A stretch of DNA of 7,663 nucleotides. Source: UKL13-2 sp043768625 (GTDB taxonomy: Bacteria > Pseudomonadota > Gammaproteobacteria > Burkholderiales > Usitatibacteraceae). The DNA is taken from NCBI GenBank assembly GCA_043768625.1, contig JAYVKG010000251.1, positions 1 to 7,663 on the forward strand. Direction: 5' to 3'. Every line of letters begins with the position of its first letter. Within the stretch, counting starts at the first letter, position 1. Under the pieces are notes generated by a model, which was given only the letters and a program-made list of their open reading frames with translations, was not told the origin of the DNA and did no database searches. Positions 1 through 4,430 of this stretch are shown here, piece by piece. The position numbers and the translations under genes are program-made.

Positions 1-128
1 GCCGAACCGATGAAGGCTTGAATTGCCCATGTTTAATGGGAGGTATAAAAATATTTAACCGCCTGCTCCGTCGCTATTTTTTGCGAAACAATTTACGCGC
101 GCCCCTTAAAGATGATTGGCAGGAAGTT
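1..128. other. left-edge noncoding stretch
   Basis: This is the region downstream of the minus-strand hydrolase. I see no recognisable gene. A short perfect hairpin (CCCAT, 5-base loop, ATGGG) lies at about 28-42, but it is too short and has no clean T-run, so I do not call it a terminator. The first 21 bases could encode the last residues of a plus-strand gene ending in TGA at 19-21, but six codons are not enough to support that. Confidence 0.5.
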
Positions 129-989
129 TCAGGGTGTACCCAACCATTCAAGGATATGCCGCGTCACAACTTCGGGTTTCTCGCGGTGAAGAAAATGGCC
201 GGCACCGGAAACAACCTGATAGCTGTATTCGCCGGAGAAATATTGGGCCTGATCGGTCATCAGCTCGGCGCGAAGATCATCGCTGCCGCAGAGAGCGAGT
301 GTCGGAACCGTGATGGGTCGATCCATGTTCAATCGCGTCTTTTCGAGGCGGGGATCTCCTTTGCGCGGATCAAACATAGCCCGGTAATAGCCGAGCGTTG
401 CCGCGAGGACGCCGGGTTCGCTGAGCATTGATTTGATCTGGCCAATATGTGCCGCATCCTGGTAGCCGGGCGTGGACCAGTAGCTCCAAAGATAGTCGAT
501 AAATGCGAAATCGTTGGCAGCAAGCGCCTTCTCGGGCAAATCAGGCAACTGAAAGAACCACCAATGAAAAGAGCGGTGGATTTGTCTTGCGTCAAGCATG
601 CTTTTCGCCACCTGCGCCGGGTGTGGAACCGCCATCACTACCGCACGGCGGATCAGTTCGGGGAAAGCCGAGAGCACGGCGTACGAGATGATTGCGCCCC
701 AATCCTGTCCAACAAGATGGACCGGCTTGCCGCCGCCAAGCAGCCGGATCAATTCAGCGATATCGGTCGCGAGCGTGGCTTTATCATAGAAGCCATCCGG
801 CGGAATGCCGGTCGGATAATACCCGCGCAGGTAAGGCGCGACCGCCCGGTAGCCGGCGGTAGCCAGCGCCGAACTTTGATGGTCCCAGGTATGCGCCGTA
901 TCAGGAAATCCGTGAAGTAAGATGACGAGCGGCCCGTCTCCCTTTTCAAGATAAGAGAAATCGAGTCCGTTCACGCGCAAATGATTCAT
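129..989 (-). CDS. alpha/beta hydrolase, epoxide hydrolase-like
   Basis: This 286-residue protein has the alpha/beta-hydrolase fold of the epoxide hydrolase / haloalkane dehalogenase group. Visible motifs are the oxyanion-hole HGFP at 26-29, the nucleophile elbow GQDWG at 94-98 with Asp96 as nucleophile, a likely acid at Asp237 or Asp238 in CGSDD, and the catalytic base His265 in GAGH. The cap region (about 125-215) carries LGYYRA near 199-204, resembling the part of epoxide hydrolases that supplies a ring-opening tyrosine. In this family Asp attacks the epoxide (or halide) carbon and the His-activated water hydrolyses the ester; HGFP and the cap tyrosines favour epoxide hydrolase over dehalogenase. 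No signal peptide is seen, so it is probably cytoplasmic. I chose the ATG at 989 because AGGTGG lies 5 bases upstream; a GTG at 998 would add three residues and would overlap that site. Length is normal. Substrate unknown; it appears to be a single-gene unit. Confidence 0.9.
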   Translation of the reverse strand: MNHLRVNGLDFSYLEKGDGPLVILLHGFPDTAHTWDHQSSALATAGYRAVAPYLRGYYPTGIPPDGFYDKATLATDIAELIRLLGGGKPVHLVGQDWGAIISYAVLSAFPELIRRAVVMAVPHPAQVAKSMLDARQIHRSFHWWFFQLPDLPEKALAANDFAFIDYLWSYWSTPGYQDAAHIGQIKSMLSEPGVLAATLGYYRAMFDPRKGDPRLEKTRLNMDRPITVPTLALCGSDDLRAELMTDQAQYFSGEYSYQVVSGAGHFLHREKPEVVTRHILEWLGTP

Positions 990-1366
990 GGCCGCCACCT
1001 AGCTGTGTGTCGTTGCAAGGCGATCACTGTATTTCAATTCTGCCTTACCCATGGCAATCCGCCACGGCACATTTTGTTCCACAAAAAAAGGCCAGGAGTG
1101 CAAAAGGGCAAGCGTGAATTATTTTCGCAACGCAATCCACATTTGCTTTGTGCAATTTTGCAGGAAGTTACGTCCAGTGAAAAAGAGGCGCATGCGGCAT
1201 AACGAGGCATTCAAAAACTACCCTGGACTCGGTTGCCGGCAGAATCCTGGCTGCTAGCACCTCGACGCTTCAATCGCATGCGCTTTGGTTGCATCGTCCA
1301 TGCGGAGTTGCAGCATTAATGTTTGTGTCTTTATTTCAATCCTCTTTCATCGCCGGTATTATGTAA

Positions 1367-1507
1367 TTTGATGCGGATACGCTCAACAAACTGAGTGGTC
1401 ATGTGACGCAATTCGGTGCGCGATATGGCAACGCCTTTGATGGCGTGGCGATCTATTCGCCGCACCTGCTCTCTGAAGCGTTGCGCTTTTGCGCGTTAAC
1501 TCCTTAA
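1367..1507 (+). pseudogene. possible remnant of periplasmic amino-acid-binding protein
   Basis: Starting just after an in-frame TAA at 1364-1366, this frame reads 46 residues to a TAA at 1505-1507. It includes FGARYGNAFDGVAIYSPHLL followed by SEAL. The pattern (a residue run ending in RYG, then a D, then an IYSP-like stretch, then a hydrophobic helix ending in EAL) resembles the C-terminal lobe of branched-chain amino-acid ABC-transporter substrate-binding proteins (Leu/Ile/Val-binding, type 1 periplasmic fold). Those proteins are around 370-400 residues, so at most a small fragment survives. No start codon or continuation is visible and neighbouring frames do not extend the similarity. The match is from memory of the family pattern and could be chance. 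Confidence 0.2.
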
Positions 1508-1510
1508 CGC
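1493..1510 (+). terminator. weak terminator-like hairpin
   Basis: A perfect 7-bp stem (GCGTTAA, loop CTCC, TTAACGC) is followed on the plus strand by AATTTTTG. It overlaps the stop codon of the possible binding-protein remnant and would terminate plus-strand transcripts. The stem is AT-rich and the T-run is short and starts two bases late, so it would be weak if functional. Confidence 0.3.
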
Positions 1511-1756
1511 AATTTTTGCAAGTCGCCATTGTGGGCGAATTCCGGCCGCAAAGAAGCGGGAAAACCGCACCAATGCCAGACATTCACCATCACCTGGTCG
1601 TTCGAATGCGTTGCGCCGGCCTCAGGCGAATGAAGAACATGATTTCGCTCACCGCGCCGGCTAATATCGCCAAATCGCTGCCGAGGCCAAATGCCAATAC
1701 CTAAAATCCCCTCACCACCAGCAAACGTAGAAGGGTGATGGTGTACTTCCATAACA

Positions 1757-2743
1757 TTACTTCTGTCCCAGCTTCGCCCTATCCAACACCGTCATCGCCG
1801 CCGCCACAAATCCGCCCGCGTCAGCCAAATTGGCCGGCAGAATGAGTGTATTGCCCACTTTCGCCAAATGCCCGAACTGCTCTATATATTTCTCCGCCAC
1901 TTTCAAATTGGCCGCCAGCATGCCGCCCGGTGCTTCGAGTGCGCCTGCTACCTGCCGCACCGCGCTGGCGGTCGCCTCGGCCACTGCGATCAAAGCCGCC
2001 GCCTCACCCTGCGCTTTGTTGATTGCCGCTTGCTTTTCACCTTCAGATGCGAGAATCGCGCCTTGCCGCTGCCCGTCGGACAGATTTATTTGTTCTTGAC
2101 GCAATCCTTCTGACTTCGCAATCACAGCGCGCTTTTCGCGCTCAGCGGTAATCTGCGCCTGCATGGCACGGAGGATCGATTCAGGCGGTGTAAGGCTCTT
2201 CAGTTCGTAGCGCAAAACTTTAATGCCCCAGGTGCGACCGGCCTCGTCGAGTACCGCAACGATCTGCCGATTGATATCGTCGCGGCTTTCAAACGTCTTG
2301 TCTAATTCCATCTTGCCGATTTCGGAGCGTAGCGCCGTCTGCGCCAGTTGTGAAATGGCGAGTTCGTAGTTTGAGGAACCATAGCTGGCGAGTTTGGCAT
2401 CCATCACCTGAAAATAAATGATGCCATCAACCGCAAGTTGGGTATTGTCCTTGGTAATGCAGACCTGTTCGGCGATATCGAGCGGCACTTCCTTGAGCGA
2501 GTGGCGATAAGCCACCCGATCTATGAACGGCGTGATCCAGTTAAAACCCGGTTGCAGCACGGTATGAAATTTGCCAAGCCGTTCGACCACCCAGGCGCTC
2601 TGCTGCGGCACGATTTTCATGCCTTCGATAATGAGCGCGACAACGAATGCGGCAATGAAAACGCCCACCGCAATACTGGGGTTCTGTGTCATGAAGCCTG
2701 CGGCAGCGCCAACAATAACAGCGATGATCAATTTTGCAAACAT
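1757..2743 (-). CDS. SPFH/Band 7 (stomatin-like, QmcA-type) membrane protein
   Basis: This 328-residue protein is related to E. coli QmcA and other prokaryotic stomatins, which form large inner-membrane oligomers linked to membrane microdomains and to protease regulation. Residues 3-39 are strongly hydrophobic and form one or two membrane segments. The SPFH domain follows from about 43 to 200, with VVERLGKFHTVLQPGFNWI, the ITKDN element near 96-100, YGSSNYELAISQLAQTALRS at 121-140 and LTPPESIL. Residues about 195-265 are Ala/Glu/Gln-rich with AEREKRA and SEGEKQAAINKAQGEAAA, the predicted coiled coil of this family. The C-terminal part is short and Ala/Gly-rich. I chose the ATG at 2743 because GGAGA stands 6 bases upstream and the protein then has the usual family length (about 300-330). 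The frame stays open upstream to an ATG at 3157, so a 466-residue form is possible. It forms an operon with the upstream nfeD gene, the standard family pairing. Confidence 0.88.
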   Translation of the reverse strand: MFAKLIIAVIVGAAAGFMTQNPSIAVGVFIAAFVVALIIEGMKIVPQQSAWVVERLGKFHTVLQPGFNWITPFIDRVAYRHSLKEVPLDIAEQVCITKDNTQLAVDGIIYFQVMDAKLASYGSSNYELAISQLAQTALRSEIGKMELDKTFESRDDINRQIVAVLDEAGRTWGIKVLRYELKSLTPPESILRAMQAQITAEREKRAVIAKSEGLRQEQINLSDGQRQGAILASEGEKQAAINKAQGEAAALIAVAEATASAVRQVAGALEAPGGMLAANLKVAEKYIEQFGHLAKVGNTLILPANLADAGGFVAAAMTVLDRAKLGQK

Positions 2744-3157
2744 GGGAATCTCCTGACGAGGTTGTTCAAAAGCGGTTGCGATTACAGGGGGAAAATGGGA
2801 ATTCATCGATGTGTTGTCGGCGACGGCATAGGGCGAGTCTTTGTTGTGTTTGAGCATGGCGGGTGGCGTCTGCCTGGAGGAAAGAGTTGGTGCCACCTTT
2901 GCGGCCAGTCGTGCGGCCAATTTTGCCGTCGCCAACTTGACACCCGCGGCAGATTGCGTATTTTCCGTGGTGCCGGAGCGCTTTTTCGCCTTGCACGCTT
3001 CGTCCTTGACTGCTTTCACGATCTCTTCAGCCCAGGTGAACTTGTTGCCACTCAAGCCAGCGGCCGCAGCGAACACCGCCAGCGCGATCCACGCCGAATG
3101 CGTTGCCGACCACGCAATGAGTGCAGCAATTGCCCCATTAATGAATCTTGACAACAT
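2744..3157 (-). other. open in-frame extension between nfeD and SPFH gene
   Basis: These 138 codons contain no stop and run in frame into the SPFH protein. The first ATG (3157-3155) shares a base with the nfeD TGA in the arrangement TGATG, typical of translational coupling; I see no strong ribosome binding site of its own. The predicted product begins with a hydrophobic segment (residues about 5-35, SAWIALAVFAAAAGL), then a charged Lys/Ala-rich stretch (about 43-92, with AAGVKLATAKLAARLAAKV), then a low-complexity linker. About two thirds of the first 60 codons end in G or C, as in the neighbouring genes, which suggests real coding. I do not recognise the domain. It may be a small membrane protein fused to the SPFH protein, an alternative N-terminus making a 466-residue isoform, or intergenic sequence open by chance. 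Confidence 0.4.
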
Positions 3158-3603
3158 CAGGCAGCGGGCCGCTGACTACCCACCACCCAGCACTGCCCGT
3201 CCTGCGCAAGAATGTGCAATGTGTCACCGGTGCGAACTGCGCTGGCACTAACGTCACCCGGCTTCACGCGCGCATCCCACTCCGCACCGCGATATTTAAT
3301 GCGCAATGTTCCTTCTGCATGATTGACCCACTTTGCCATCGTTACCGCCTGGCCAATATCGATGGCGTTGGCCTGATCGCCGTCAGTACGGTGCGCCGCG
3401 TGCCAGCGTTGCACCCACCAGGTGCCGAGACCTGAAACGATACCCGCCGCGCCGACTTGTGCGATAAACGGTGTGCCCAGCCACGCTGCCAACGCGCCAG
3501 CCAGTGCGCCCACCCCGATCACGAGCAGATAAAACGTTCCCGTCATCAATTCAATGATGACCAGTGCAAAGCCGACCGCGGTCCAGACGAGATAGTCCTG
3601 CAT
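3157..3603 (-). CDS. NfeD family membrane protein (short form)
   Basis: This 148-residue protein is a short NfeD lacking the ClpP-like serine protease domain of the long forms. Residues about 4-65 are hydrophobic and make two or three membrane helices (VWTAVGFALVIIELMTG, FYLLVIGVGALAGALAAWLG, then a third around 47-63). Residues about 80-146 form the soluble OB-fold typical of the family, with IGQAVTMAKWVNHAEGTLRI, YRGAEWDARV and GDTLHILAQDGQCWVV. NfeD proteins partner with stomatin/SPFH proteins in the inner membrane, and such a protein is encoded directly downstream. The start ATG at 3603 is supported by GGAG about 7 bases upstream. Its TGA stop overlaps an ATG of the next open frame. A promoter and an inverted repeat lie just upstream. 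Length and domain order are normal. Confidence 0.93.
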   Translation of the reverse strand: MQDYLVWTAVGFALVIIELMTGTFYLLVIGVGALAGALAAWLGTPFIAQVGAAGIVSGLGTWWVQRWHAAHRTDGDQANAIDIGQAVTMAKWVNHAEGTLRIKYRGAEWDARVKPGDVSASAVRTGDTLHILAQDGQCWVVGSQRPAA

Positions 3604-3625
3604 GATTTTCTCCGAACGTTTGTCC

Positions 3626-3651
3626 GAAACGATGCCAATCGGAATCGTTTC
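3626..3651. promoter_or_regulatory. 8-bp inverted repeat in nfeD leader
   Basis: GAAACGAT and ATCGTTTC form a perfect inverted repeat with a 10-base spacer, 22 bases upstream of the nfeD start. A third related half (CGTTT at 3617-3621) could pair instead with AAACG at 3627-3631, giving an alternative hairpin. It lies downstream of the predicted start of transcription, so it could be a repressor operator or an RNA stem near the ribosome binding site. The function is inferred from position only. Confidence 0.4.
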
Positions 3652-3667
3652 TTATTAATTGACTGTC

Positions 3668-3696
3668 AGTATTGGTGGCACGCCAATGCAGGTCAA
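3668..3696 (-). promoter_or_regulatory. sigma70-like promoter for nfeD-SPFH operon
   Basis: On the minus strand TTGACC (3696-3691) is separated by exactly 17 bases from AATACT (3673-3668). This gives a 5/6 match to the -35 consensus, a 4/6 match to the -10 consensus and optimal spacing. Transcription would start near 3661, leaving a leader of roughly 58 bases that contains the 3626-3651 inverted repeat. A 9-base palindrome (TGAC-T-GTCA, 3660-3668) sits between the -10 and the predicted start. Confidence 0.5.
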
Positions 3697-3797
3697 GCCG
3701 CATGTCACCGCTGCACGGCAGCGTGCGACCAATGGCGACCGGACCGGACCAATGACGATAATGTTCCCGCACCCGCCCGCGATTCTTTTTGCCATCC

Positions 3798-4256
3798 CTA
3801 GACCGGACGTTTTGCCGAGATCACCTGGGTATTCACCCCAGCGTAGTTCAAACCGCCGAACAGCCGCGCATGCTCGATTTTTACGCATCGATCCATCACC
3901 ACCTCGAGCCCGGCTGCAGTCGCCGTCATGGCGGCTGCGTGGTTCACGACGCCGAGTTGCATCCACAGGCACCTCGCGCCCACGCGAATTGCGGCCTCGG
4001 CCAATGGCGGGATCTCTTCCACTTTGCGAAAGCAATCCACCATGTCGATTTTCGACGGCACCGCATCGAGCGTCGCATAGCATTTTTCGCCCAACACTTC
4101 CTGGTACGCCGGGTTCACCGGGATGATCCGGTAACCATGTTCCTGCAGGTACTTGGCCACGAAATAGCTGGGCCGCCACCAGTTCGCAGAGAGGCCTACC
4201 ACAGCGATGACGTGATTTTCTCTGAGAATCCGGCGCAGCGTGACGATATCGCTCAT
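3798..4256 (-). CDS. CoA-binding domain protein, YccU-like
   Basis: This 152-residue protein is a stand-alone CoA-binding (succinyl-CoA-synthetase alpha-type) Rossmann domain, the YccU family. Visible elements are the first strand and glycine loop VIAVVGLS (16-23), RPSYFVAKYLQEHGYRIIPV with NP (28-49), GEKCYATLDAVP (56-67), IDMVDCFRK with the E that follows (70-80), a WMQLGVVN segment (98-105) and the C-terminal MDRCVKIEHARL (121-132). Family members bind CoA or a related nucleotide; the cellular role is not established. No signal peptide or membrane segment is present, so it is cytoplasmic. I chose the ATG at 4256 because the domain begins immediately after it; upstream codons in the same frame look unlike the family. 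The ribosome binding site is weak (AGAAAT). It is flanked by the receptor terminator upstream and the nfeD promoter downstream, so it is probably a single-gene unit. Confidence 0.92.
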   Translation of the reverse strand: MSDIVTLRRILRENHVIAVVGLSANWWRPSYFVAKYLQEHGYRIIPVNPAYQEVLGEKCYATLDAVPSKIDMVDCFRKVEEIPPLAEAAIRVGARCLWMQLGVVNHAAAMTATAAGLEVVMDRCVKIEHARLFGGLNYAGVNTQVISAKRPV

Positions 4257-4271
4257 GGTAATTTCTGCATG

Positions 4272-4277
4272 GTTATA
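4272..4277 (-). promoter_or_regulatory. possible -10 element of CoA-binding gene
   Basis: TATAAC on the minus strand is a 5/6 match to the -10 consensus, 15 bases upstream of the ATG at 4256. No good -35 stands at the right distance. If it is used, the transcript leader would be only about 9 bases, fitting the poor ribosome binding site. An inverted repeat (4301-4342) begins where the -35 would be, which would suit activator control. Confidence 0.3.
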
Positions 4278-4300
4278 AGTTGACGAGGATGCCAGAAAAC

Positions 4301-4342
4301 TGTCTGACGCGCGAAACGGCGGCGTGAGAAAGTGGTCAGACA
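4301..4342. repeat. inverted repeat TGTCTGAC / GTCAGACA
   Basis: Two perfect 8-bp arms (4301-4308 and 4335-4342) face each other across a 26-base spacer upstream of the CoA-binding gene and downstream of the receptor terminator. The arm spacing would suit two regulator half-sites on nearby helical faces; it is long for an RNA hairpin. Function unproved. Confidence 0.35.
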
Positions 4343-4385
4343 AGCCGCACTTCTTGACCGCGCGCACGAGGCGCGGCCAAAGGAA

Positions 4386-4405
4386 AAGGGGCCTCGCGGC
4401 CCCTT
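4386..4405 (-). terminator. rho-independent terminator of TonB-dependent receptor gene
   Basis: A perfect 8-bp stem (AAGGGGCC, 4-base loop, GGCCCCTT) lies 25 bases beyond the receptor stop codon. On the minus strand it runs into TTTTCCTTT. On the plus strand it is followed by TTCTCTTTATTTT, so it could work in both directions. It separates the receptor transcript from the CoA-binding gene. Confidence 0.8.
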
Positions 4406-4430
4406 CTCTTTATTTTGCCTGAATTACGCT

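Larger units (their letters stand above)
999..1756. other. 758-bp region without an intact recognised gene
   Basis: This lies between the hydrolase start and the SPFH stop. Open frames on both strands are short (under about 85 codons) and none matches a family I know as a whole. The stretch near the hydrolase must hold its promoter, but I found no convincing -35/-10 pair. The left half contains A- or T-rich runs (for example a 7-A run near 1082-1089). The middle holds a possible decayed binding-protein fragment (1367-1507) and a terminator-like hairpin (1493-1510). Just downstream of the SPFH gene there is only a weak imperfect stem (CACCATC pairing with GGTGGTG on the minus strand) without a good T-tract. 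The region may be gene debris plus regulatory DNA. Confidence 0.5.

Noticed and set aside
28..42. The hairpin CCCAT/ATGGG as terminator of the hydrolase gene.
   Set aside because: A 5-bp stem about 90 bases beyond the stop with no adjacent T-run is not credible.
1383..1752. Minus-strand frames at 1383-1583 and 1504-1752 as small genes.
   Set aside because: Cys/His/Arg-rich translations without a recognisable domain or a good ribosome binding site; likely random open frames.
2438..3151. A 237-codon plus-strand open frame opposite the SPFH gene.
   Set aside because: It is the antisense shadow of the SPFH gene and its upstream extension; its His/Arg/Cys-rich translation resembles no family I know.
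3655..4179. A 174-codon minus-strand frame overlapping the CoA-binding gene.
   Set aside because: It is a shifted frame of the CoA-binding gene; the 3798-4256 frame shows the full conserved domain.
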